NCBI GenBank assembly: GCA_037893225.1 | Contig: JAZGUH010000947.1 | Location: 186,001-250,000 of the forward strand | Reading direction: 5' to 3' | Origin: Hippasteria phrygiana | Lineage: Eukaryota > Echinodermata > Asteroidea > Valvatida > Goniasteridae | Length of the DNA stretch: 64,000 nucleotides | Shown: positions 56,241-64,000 of the stretch, piece by piece | Position numbering within the stretch: the stretch's first letter is position 1 | Layout of the letters: each line of letters starts with the position of its first letter | The notes under the pieces: generated by a model | Told to the model about the DNA's origin: nothing | Seen by the model: only the letters and a program-made list of their open reading frames with translations | Databases searched by the model: none | Position numbers and translations under genes: made by a program

Positions 56241-56443
56241 TGCCTGAAATTGACTCTAGAGGCATGAATGTGTGTTAGAAATCCATCTGGAGTTTTCTCC
56301 GTGCATATTGAAGAGAAAAATATGAAATATTTTAGCAATTTAGAAAAAATATATGAATTTATTTTCCGGCTGAAACAAAATGTGCCTAAAATTGATTCTA
56401 GAGACGTTTAGAAGTGTTAGAAACACGTCTGGAGGTTTCTCCG
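56240..56443. repeat. Direct repeat of about 60 bp, offset 140 bp
   Basis: GCCTGAAATTGACTCTAGAG ... TTTTCTCCGT at 56242-56302 recurs with changes at 56382-56443. A short telomere-like stretch (TAGGGTTAGGGTTAAGG) follows at about 56444-56467. Confidence 0.75.
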
Positions 56444-56466
56444 TAGGGTTAGGGTTAAGGTTAGGG

Positions 56467-56468
56467 GT

Positions 56469-56511
<43 letters not shown>

Positions 56512-56519
56512 TCTATTTA
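56467..56519. repeat. TTTA tetranucleotide microsatellite before LINE copy 1
   Basis: About twelve TTTA units, the last ones imperfect (ATCTATTTATC), end directly at the 5' end of the first LINE. The second LINE also starts at a TTTA array (62798-62822). Confidence 0.95.
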
Positions 56520-56724
56520 TCCCGTGTGCGATTCGAGCTCCTGAGTAAGTGCCTTTTTCTAGCTTTATGACCTGTTATGGTCCCTGTCTTTATTATTGTA
56601 TTGTATTATATTGTATATAGATTCACCTAGACCAAGCTCACCGTGTATATTTGCTGTATTTTCCTGTATTTTTATGCCTGTTTCCTTGTGTTTTTTTGTT
56701 TGGTTCTTTGCCGGGCTGGCCACC

Positions 56725-58369
56725 ATGGCCAGTCAAGCAGGACCATCGGGCGTGGGTCAGCCACGCACGCCTGTGGCTGACCCCAAGTCCATTGTTCCTG
56801 GTGACGAACCGTTCGCGGGTGTCACCAGGAACAATGGAATCGCTTTCAGAGCCCAAGACAATGTTCCCATTGAGAAATACCTCCACTCCTTTCACGAATG
56901 TATGCCCGATAAAGAAGTAATTTCAGTTAGTCGTATTTCCAATAACCGTATTGCTGTGTACATGGGTTCCAGGGAAGACGTTGCCGACGCCATTGCCCAA
57001 GGGCTGACCCACGGCGACTCTTTCCTGGAACTCATGCCACTCGTTCAACCCACAACCAAACTCACCCTTAGTAATGTGTATCCTGAAATCCCCAATGCCT
57101 TGTTAGTTCATAATATATCCAGTTTCTGTAAAGTAGTCTCTAACATCCGGCCCATACCCCTTGGTTTCAAGAACAAGCAACTGTCCCACATAATGTCATT
57201 CCGTCGCCAGGTCCAAATCCTCCTCAAACCTAATATCACCCTTCCTGACCATATCAACTTCACCCATTCCGGCATAAACTATCGAGTCTTCCTATCGACG
57301 GAGTCCATTCGCTGTTTTAACTGCGGAGAATCCGGACACATCAGTCGTTCCTGTAAGAAACCCCACAAAGATGACAACGAAAATGTAAACACCCTTAACC
57401 CCCCTCCCGTCTTCGTCCGACCCTAAACACCCCCGAAACGATCCTGGTCCTACGGCAACCCTGCCACTTCCCGTCCTGGTCCATCCGGTGGCCCCCCTCT
57501 GGTGCCGAAGCCCCGTGCTTCGGCGACCGGAGGCCCCTCGGCGTCGGGTCCCGCTCCTGCTGGGCCTGCGGGCCAGACCGGCGGCTCGGCTGCGTTTTCG
57601 ACCGCGCCGGGCGCCGGTGGCTCCGCGGGCCCTGTGGGGTCGGGGTCCGGTGCTGGGGCTGCCGCCGGAGGGTCGCCAGGCAGTCCCTCCGGTGACCCCT
57701 AGATGGATACCTCCACTTTCATCTGGGGCACCCCGCCCGCCATCGGCAGACTCTTCTCCGATGTTGTCCTTGCCAAACGTAAACTCTCCCCTCCCAAATC
57801 CAAAGATGACAGTCTCCACCTCGTCCCACTGAAGTCCCCTTAACCCCAGCGAAAACTCCAAAAGAAAGCCGAGTCCCCTACTACCCCGACTCTTTCTCAG
57901 GTTCTGGATGCCTGTACCCCCTCGATCCTCACTCCCGATAACCCTACTCCCACTCCCTTCACCTCTGCCTCTCCTACACCCATCCCCACCCCTGCCCCGA
58001 CCCCCACCCCTGCCCCGACCTCTGATCCCCCCCTCCGCCCCCTCCTCCTCCCCCTCCTCTGCCCCCTCATCTGCCCCCGCCACCCCGGCCTCCACAGTTG
58101 ATACAGCCGATACGGACTCCTCGCTCTTGGAAGACAGCAGCCAAACTGAAACACAATTTCCCAGCTTCCCCGGCCCTCTCGATACTACACAACTTGCGAA
58201 ATTCCTGGCGGCGGTGAAGTCTAAAAGAAACCCCAAAACAATCGCTAGGAAATTCACCAAAGATACCCCTGGCCTCATCTCCCAACTCAAACCCCTGTGC
58301 AACAGTCCCCTGGTGCAATACACCACGCAGCACAGGATCCGCACACTGATTAAAAAACTTGACGCTTAG
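56725..58369 (+). pseudogene. LINE copy 1 ORF1: RNA-binding protein with CCHC zinc knuckle (frameshifted)
   Basis: The start ATG has a strong context (CCACCATGG). The first frame gives 233 residues to a stop at 57424-57426. It contains VYMGSREDVADAIAQGL, an RRM-like region, LKPNITLPDHINF, and the knuckle CFNCGESGHISRSC (C-x2-C-x4-H-x4-C). Beyond the stop, other frames continue an alanine/glycine/proline-rich linker (57427-57900) and a C-terminal part ending QYTTQHRIRTLIKKLDA, TAG 58367-58369. So the ancestral ORF1 was about 545 codons long and is now broken by indels. ORF1 proteins of this type bind the element RNA. Confidence 0.8.
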
Positions 58370-58409
58370 ACCTAGTATGTTCTGTCCGTACACATTTTGT
58401 ATTCTGCTA

Positions 58410-60028
58410 ATGACACTGTCACTGATTACCCTTAACACTGGAGGTTGTTCAAGTGTTACAAACAATCTAGCTTTTCAACGTTTTTTTTTGTAACCTCTCG
58501 CCCCAACACGATCTTATTCTTTTACAGGAAACTTACACCCTCACTGAAAATTTTCCCTGCTGGAATAATTGGCCAAATTACATACCCGTTTGTGCTCCCG
58601 GAACCACACCTGGCTCGGGAGTCACCATCTTAATTTAAAAAAATCTTGACCTCTTGACCTCCAGTGTTATCGGCGCTGGCTACCTTCTTTTTGTCCAAAT
58701 CAAACACCAGAATACCATATATAATGTTTATAATATACTTGTCCCTCAAACCAATAATACTGCTCTGCAGATTCTTGACAGCCTTCGCTCCCATTGTGGC
58801 CAGCACAGTGACGGCGCCATTATCGTTGGAGGTGACTTTAATATTGTACTCTTAATCCCTCTATGGACCGCGTCGATAGGCTTACCGAGCATCGTCCCCG
58901 AATCTCAGCGGCTCTAAAAAATGTCATTAATGATTTTGGTCTGTGTGATGTCTGGCGCAGACTGAACCCCAACGAAAAAAATTCACCTGCATGAGGAAAA
59001 CCCATTTGCTGCCGATAAAATTTCCCGAGTCCGACTAGATCGTTTTTACGCCCCTCCAGAACTTTCTTCCATTATCCGGTCTTGCCAAGTCATCCCCTGC
59101 TCTCTTTCTGATCATTCAGCAGTCCAACTTTGTATCAGTCCCCCGTCCCCTCAACATAAAGGCAGTGCTTACTGGCATTTTAATAACACTCTTTTAGACG
59201 ATCGAAATTACTGCGAAATTATACATCTCTTCTGGTCCAACTGGCAAACAGAAAAACATAACTTTGGAAACATCTGCAAGTGGTGGGATCTTGGCAAGGC
59301 CCAATTAAAAAACTCACCCAAAACTACAGCTCCAAAATAGCCAAAGAAAAACGCGCTACTTTCCAAAAAATAAACTCCCAAATTGCAGATCTCCAGTCTG
59401 CACCAGACATCACCCCGGCCGCCCAACGGGCCCTGGAGGAGCAGCGTAACGAACTCAACCTGCTCCTCCGAAATCAAGCCCGGGGCGCCCTCGTCAGATC
59501 ACGTTTTCAGCACGTCAACGAAGTCGATACCAGTTCCTCCTACTTCTTCCATCTTGAAAAATCCCATTCCCAATCTAAAACCCTGTCCAGTGTCCGTCTT
59601 TCTGATGGAATGTCACTGAAAACCCCGATAAAATCAAAGCCCACTGCCGAAACTTCTACAAAAACCTTTATAGTCTCACCCCAACTGACGAGGGCGCCCT
59701 ACAGTCCTTATTACATGATTTACCTATCCTTGACCCCCTGGACGCCGAGGATCTCGATGCTCCTCTGCGTCCAGAGGAGTTAGATGCTGCTGTTAAACAG
59801 CTAAATAGAAACAAAACTCAAGGTTACGATGGTCTGACGTCTGAATTCTATATTTGTTTCTGGCCTCTGCTCAAAAATGATTCTTTCGAATTTATAAATT
59901 TTGCTGTCACTACCGATCAACTTCCCCTCTCCTTTCACAAAGCTGTTGTTACTCTTATCCCCAAAAAGGGAGACCTCCTCGAAATAGCCAATTGGCGCCC
60001 CATCTCCCTTCTCAATACTGATTATAAA
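58410..60028 (+). pseudogene. LINE copy 1 ORF2, endonuclease half (frameshifted)
   Basis: A likely start ATG at 58410 leads MTLSLITLNTGGCSSVTNNL. A shift in the T run near 58482 breaks the frame. Other frames continue LILLQETYTLTENF, IVVGGDFN-like GGDFN (about 58830), NPSMDRVDRLTEHRPRIS, and PCSLSDHSAVQL. These are the QET, GDFN and SDH motifs of apurinic-like endonucleases of the L1/Tx1 group. Several stops show it is inactive. Confidence 0.8.
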
Positions 60029-62128
60029 ATGTTCACTAAAGTTCTTGCTAATCGTTTAAAACAGTACATAGGTAACGTCATTCATTGTGACCAGAGATAT
60101 TGCGTCCCCGGACGCAGTATATATGACAATTTAAATCTTATTCGTGATGTTTTGTTTTATTGTAATGTTAATAACCTACCTCTAGCCGTGGTCAACCTTG
60201 ATCAGAGGAAAGCTTTTGACAATGTTGACCACGGCTATCTCTTTACTACAATGAGAGCCATGGGATTCGGGGACCGTTTCTTATCCTATCTTGACCTTTT
60301 GTACAGTGGCGCCGAGAGCCACATCAAGGTGTGCGGTTCTTGGACTGCCCCCTTCTCTTTCCAGAAAGGCATCCGCCAGGGCTGTCCGCTCTCGGGGCTG
60401 CTGTACACCATTGCAATTGAACCCTTCCTACACACACTTAGAAAACAACTTCATGGACAAAGCGTCTTAATCCCAAATACGCAAAATTACTGCTCGGTTT
60501 CAGCCTATGCCGACGACGTTTCCATCTTTGTCACCTCCAATGCAGGATTTCAAACCATCCAAAATGTGTATAGACTGTATAGCGAATCCTCTGCTGCTTC
60601 CCTAAATTATGAGAAATCTCAAGGTTTATGGGCCGGATTATGGACCGGACGAGTCGACAAGCCGCTAAATTTCCAATGGAACAATCAAGGCCTCCGTTTC
60701 CTTGGAGTTTACCTGGGAAACCACAACAATTACACCAAACAAAACTGGGATAACTGTAAAGAAAAACTATCCAAAACTCTCTCCCGATGGAAATTTCTAT
60801 CTTCCACCCTCTCTCTCAAAGGCAAAGTGTTGGTGGCCAATCAGTTGGCCGCCACTAAAGTCTTTCATTCCGTAGCCGTCCTCACCCCTCCTGACAATAT
60901 CCTAGGTGAACTCCAAAAGCTGCTTGTCGACTTCGTCTGGTCCTATAAACGTCACTTACTTAGAAAACATGTACTTTGTCAACCCTGTAATGACGGTGGG
61001 CTTGGTCTAGCTTGTCTCCAGGCACGCAGCCTCACCTTCAAATTCACCCTCCTCCGACGCTTTCTCCAGCTTAAATCCCACCCCTGTTTCTCTCTCATGG
61101 ACCATAACCTTAGACTTTACAAACGCCTTAATCTCGGCCACCAACTATTTTTCACTGTTCTCGACCCCAAATTGTTCACCAGCGTCCCCTGTTTTTACGG
61201 TGAGGTATTGCGTGTCTGGATGGCGAGCGGAGCTCGAATCGAGGCACCTCCGGACTCCCTCAACCACATCCTAAACCTCCCCCTCCTCTACCCCCCACTT
61301 GTCGAGAATTTCCCGGGCGGTGCGGCCTTCTGTGCCCGGCTCTGGACGGGCGGCGTCAGACTCGTCTGTCACCTCTTCGCTCCCGACTCCTCCACGTGGC
61401 TTCCTGCTGAAGATCTCCCTCTCTTGTCTCAGACCCTCCGTCCTCCGTCCCTCCGTCTTCTCCGTCAACACCTCTCTTGCTTGCAACGATCCATCTCGTC
61501 ATCTTTTCCTGCACTCTTCAACGACACCGGTTTTCTTCACGCTCCTGCTTCTCTCCGTGACGTCTCTTCCAGCCCTATTTCGCCCGGCCGCATCCTTGTC
61601 GAAAAGGACAAGGACATTTGTAACCTGTCTACTAAAGCAATCTTCAACTATCGCCTCAACCCTGACCTTCGACCTATCCTCACGCCGTGGCACGGTTTGG
61701 GCTGGTTCCCGCCGTCACTGCACGTCCCCTGGAGAGTCATCTACGAACCTCCCGCCTCCAAGAAAGAAGGGGACGTGCAGTACAAACTGTTACACAACGT
61801 TCTTCCTTCGCTTACAGTCCTCCGTCACTTCAACCCCAGCATTCCTTCAAGCTGCGGATGGTGTGGCGAGAGAGGTACCATCACTCACGTGTTCGTCACC
61901 TGCCGTTCAATCCAGCCTGCCCTCAACTTGCTTCACAGTCTTCTCAGCCGTCTTCTTCCCGCCTTTCATCTCGACTTTGATGTATGCTGGACTCTGATAC
62001 CGCACGCCCGGGGTCGGAACCGGGAGACCGTCCGCCTGGGAAATTTCCTGATCATTAGTCTTAAAAATATCATTTATTGGCTCTATCGTACGTGTAATTT
62101 CATTGACCCCCTCCTTATATTCTTTTAG
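60029..62128 (+). CDS. LINE copy 1 ORF2, reverse transcriptase and C-terminal part (open)
   Basis: An open frame of 699 codons contains KVLANRLKQYIGNVI, VPGRSIYDNLNLIRDVL, AVVNLDQRKAFDNVDHGYLF, GIRQGCPLSGLLYTIAIEP and AYADDVSIFV. The catalytic aspartates (the LDQRKAFDNVDH block and YADD) are present. The C-terminal CGWCGERGTITHVFVTCRSI is the Cys/His segment seen in L1/Tx1 ORF2. The true frame begins upstream in the damaged endonuclease half. Confidence 0.9.
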   Translation: MFTKVLANRLKQYIGNVIHCDQRYCVPGRSIYDNLNLIRDVLFYCNVNNLPLAVVNLDQRKAFDNVDHGYLFTTMRAMGFGDRFLSYLDLLYSGAESHIKVCGSWTAPFSFQKGIRQGCPLSGLLYTIAIEPFLHTLRKQLHGQSVLIPNTQNYCSVSAYADDVSIFVTSNAGFQTIQNVYRLYSESSAASLNYEKSQGLWAGLWTGRVDKPLNFQWNNQGLRFLGVYLGNHNNYTKQNWDNCKEKLSKTLSRWKFLSSTLSLKGKVLVANQLAATKVFHSVAVLTPPDNILGELQKLLVDFVWSYKRHLLRKHVLCQPCNDGGLGLACLQARSLTFKFTLLRRFLQLKSHPCFSLMDHNLRLYKRLNLGHQLFFTVLDPKLFTSVPCFYGEVLRVWMASGARIEAPPDSLNHILNLPLLYPPLVENFPGGAAFCARLWTGGVRLVCHLFAPDSSTWLPAEDLPLLSQTLRPPSLRLLRQHLSCLQRSISSSFPALFNDTGFLHAPASLRDVSSSPISPGRILVEKDKDICNLSTKAIFNYRLNPDLRPILTPWHGLGWFPPSLHVPWRVIYEPPASKKEGDVQYKLLHNVLPSLTVLRHFNPSIPSSCGWCGERGTITHVFVTCRSIQPALNLLHSLLSRLLPAFHLDFDVCWTLIPHARGRNRETVRLGNFLIISLKNIIYWLYRTCNFIDPLLIFF

Positions 62129-62793
62129 ATTTCCACTATTATCGCCTCACTGACACCATTCCCCCCTTTCTCGACAAGTGGTCCTTTAATAATGTTCTGT
62201 TTACTTATAATAACGATAAATTAACTTGGTGGTTGTAATATAATTATGAATGGAATATAATGTAATATATGATTTAATATAATGTATTTATAATGATATA
62301 ATATTATTTTTTCTCGCATCCCTCCACCCCTTCCCTCCGCGGGTCACTAACGGTGTCGGTAGCCTTACGCACCAAGGCGGGGCGCGGTGAGTTTTTCTCA
62401 CCGCCGGCACCGGTGACCCGCCTCCCCGAGACCGCCGGTAGCGGGTCCCAGTTTTTACCCGCACTGAGCCTGACGGTTCCCCCTCCCCTCCCCGCCCTCC
62501 CCTCCCCGCCCTCCCCGCCCTCCCCGCCCTGCTCAACCCCTTATTTAATGATACTACTCATATTAATTTTGTTTATTACAAATAACGAGTTTTGTCTGTA
62601 AATTTTGTTATAATATTAAGTAACGCGCCTTATCTGTATTATTTACCGAGCTCTCTCTGAATTGTTGTCATATAATCATAGCACTTTGCTTACTACTGTA
62701 TTTTGCTCCTTACTATCGTTTTACTTTTGTATTTACTTGTATATATTGATACTCAAGGATTCAATAAAGTTCCTCCTTGAAAAGTAAAAAAAG
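62129..62793 (+). other. 3' UTR of LINE copy 1
   Basis: It contains a GC-rich stretch (about 62335-62540, with repeated CCCCGCCCTCC), then AT-rich sequence and an AATAAAG signal near 62763. It ends at CTTGAAAAGTAAAAAAAG, followed by the TATT microsatellite. Confidence 0.7.
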
Positions 62794-62822
62794 TATTTAT
62801 TTATTTATTTATTTATTTATTT
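62794..62822. repeat. TATT/TTTA microsatellite between the two LINEs
   Basis: About seven tetranucleotide units separate the 3' end of LINE copy 1 from the 5' end of LINE copy 2. Confidence 0.95.
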
Positions 62823-64000
62823 CAGCAGCGGACGTGTGTTCCCTCGAGCTCTGAGTAAGTGTTCTAAAATCTTTGTATCTAGACCTTTTTAGGTCCTTGT
62901 TTTTGTATATTTGTGTGAAATATATGTCATAGATCGTGCTAGACCAAGCTTACCGTGTAAATTTGTGTAATTTTTCTGTATTTTAAGGCTTTTTTTTTTT
63001 CGTTCGTGTGTCGTTGGTTTCTGTTCTGAGCTGGCCACCATGGCCACTCAAGCAGAACCGCGCACCGTATCTCAACAAAAGCCTATAACCTCTGGTCATT
63101 TCTCCATGCTCTGGTGCAACAGGACCCATTGTTCCTGGTGACGAACCGTTTAAGGGCGTCACCAGGAACAATGGCCTGGCTTTCAAAGCATTGGATAACG
63201 TCTCTATAGAGTCCTACCTACTCAAATTCCAGGAAGCAATGCCCGAAAAACAAATCGTATCTGCCAGCCGTATCTCGAACAACCGTATTGCTATGTACAT
63301 GAGTTCCAGGGATGAGGTAGCCGACGCCATTGCCCGTGGGCTGACGTACGGTGACTCCTTCCTGGAGCTCACCCCTCTCATTCGACCCACAACCCGCTTG
63401 ACGTTATCCAATGTATACCCAGAGATCCCAAATTCCGTTCTCCTTCATAATGTTTCTAGTTTTTGTAAGGTGGTGTCGGCTTTTAGACCCATACCCCTTG
63501 GCTTAAAAAACAAACAACTATCACACATCATGTCATTCCGCCGACAAGTCCAGGTCCTCCTCAAACCCAACATCACCCTCCCCGATCACATTAATTTTTC
63601 CCATTCCGGCATTAACTATAGAGTTTTCTTATCCACCGAATCCGTTAAGTGTTTTAACTGTGGGGAATTTGGCCATATTAGCCGTTTCTGCAAGAAACCC
63701 AAAACCCATGATGACCCCAACAAACCCTCCAACCCCCTCAACCCCCCAACCCCCTCAACCCCCCAACCCCCTCAACCCCCCTCCTGTCTTCGCACATAAC
63801 AAATCTGACCCGAAACACCCTCCCAAACGTGCCCCCGCCCTTCCCCCTGGCGCTCTCGCGGGCGGGTCTGCCGCGGCTGGTGGTGGGGCGTCTGTCTCGG
63901 GTGCTCGGGCCCGGCCTGATGCGGCGGGGGATGGACCTGCATCGGCGTCTGCAGGAGCGTCCGCCTCTGCTGCTGAGGGCCCGACTGGGGCGTGTCCGAT
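62823..64000 (+). mobile_element. L1/Tx1-type LINE copy 2, cut by the window end
   Basis: Its 5' UTR shares CTCGAGCTCTGAGTAAGTG and CTAGACCAAGCTTACCGTGT with copy 1. ORF1 begins at ATG 63040 with a CCACCATGG context. The copies differ at many ORF1 positions, so it is not a recent tandem copy. The rest lies beyond the window. Confidence 0.88.
63040..64000 (+). pseudogene. LINE copy 2 ORF1 with CCHC knuckle (frameshifted, partial)
   Basis: The N-terminal frame from ATG 63040 shifts before GDEPFKGVTRNNG. The main frame (from about 63130) reads IESYLLKFQEAMPEKQIVSA, LTLSNVYPEIPNSVLLHNVS and CFNCGEFGHISRFCKK, and stops at TAA 63797-63799. A CCCCCTCAA repeat at about 63726-63780 has expanded and moved the frame. 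The linker continues in another frame to the window end. Confidence 0.8.

Larger units (their letters stand above)
56520..62793 (+). mobile_element. L1/Tx1-type non-LTR retrotransposon, near full length, defective (copy 1)
   Basis: The element has a 5' UTR with TCGAGCTCCTGAGTAAGTG, ORF1 from ATG 56725, ORF2 from about 58410 to TAG 62126-62128, a 3' UTR of about 660 bp and an AATAAA near the end (62763). It starts at one TTTA microsatellite and ends at another. ORF1 and the endonuclease half of ORF2 are broken by frameshifts. The reverse-transcriptase half is open for 699 codons. It therefore cannot make complete proteins as it stands. Confidence 0.88.

Noticed and set aside
56596..57426. ORF1 as a retroviral gag or a host zinc-finger gene
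   Set aside because: The CCHC knuckle is followed downstream by endonuclease and L1/Tx1-type reverse transcriptase without LTRs, so it is LINE ORF1.
57292..58344. 350-aa minus-strand open frame
   Set aside because: It is the antisense of the GC-rich LINE ORF1 linker. Its arginine/glycine-rich composition is a by-product of the C-rich sense strand.
62823..64000. LINE copy 2 as a tandem duplication of copy 1
   Set aside because: The ORF1 sequences differ at many residues and 5' UTRs diverge, so separate insertions into the same microsatellite type are more likely.

Overview
The window is animal (metazoan) nuclear DNA. It has compact exons with GT-AG introns, abundant transposon debris, tRNA-derived SINEs, microsatellites and long C:G homopolymer runs. 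The gene content and repeat types fit a marine invertebrate deuterostome. An echinoderm such as a sea star is my best guess, but the species is not provable from the sequence.

Left third (about 1-22.3 kb): one plus-strand gene for a secreted, cysteine-rich modular protein. I recover 16 good exons and one damaged one, each encoding one or two small disulfide domains: antistasin-like domains, WAP (four-disulfide core) domains, and two TIL domains each followed by a short TIL-associated exon. Nearly all splice junctions are phase 1, as expected of exon shuffling. The 5' end, including any signal peptide, lies outside the window or was not found. The stop codon is at 21115-21117. The introns hold a 68-bp minisatellite of about 24 units, several MITE families, a pogo/Tigger-like element and SINE/LINE pieces.

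Middle (about 22.3-33.7 kb): no recognisable coding gene. It is a zone of fold-back and inverted-repeat elements, several with intact target-site duplications. A CpG-rich segment at about 30.7-31.3 kb is a plausible promoter and noncoding first exon for the next gene.

Right centre (33.7-47.7 kb): a KANSL1 (NSL1/MSL1v1) orthologue, scaffold of the MOF/KAT8 NSL histone acetyltransferase complex, in seven coding exons. These join to 3,699 nt (1,232 aa plus stop) without a frame break. A WDR5-binding Win-like motif and the PEHE domain are visible. The introns carry two members of one hAT-like family, further hAT-like MITEs and nested insertions. A possible alternative last exon lies at 53237-53336.

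Right end (47.7-64 kb): long 3' sequence and intergenic DNA with MITEs, including one MITE inside another. Then come two L1/Tx1-type non-LTR retrotransposons in the same orientation, each beginning at a TTTA tetranucleotide microsatellite. The first spans about 56.52-62.79 kb and has a long intact reverse-transcriptase frame but frameshifts elsewhere. The second is cut by the window end. The arrangement suggests a microsatellite-targeted LINE.
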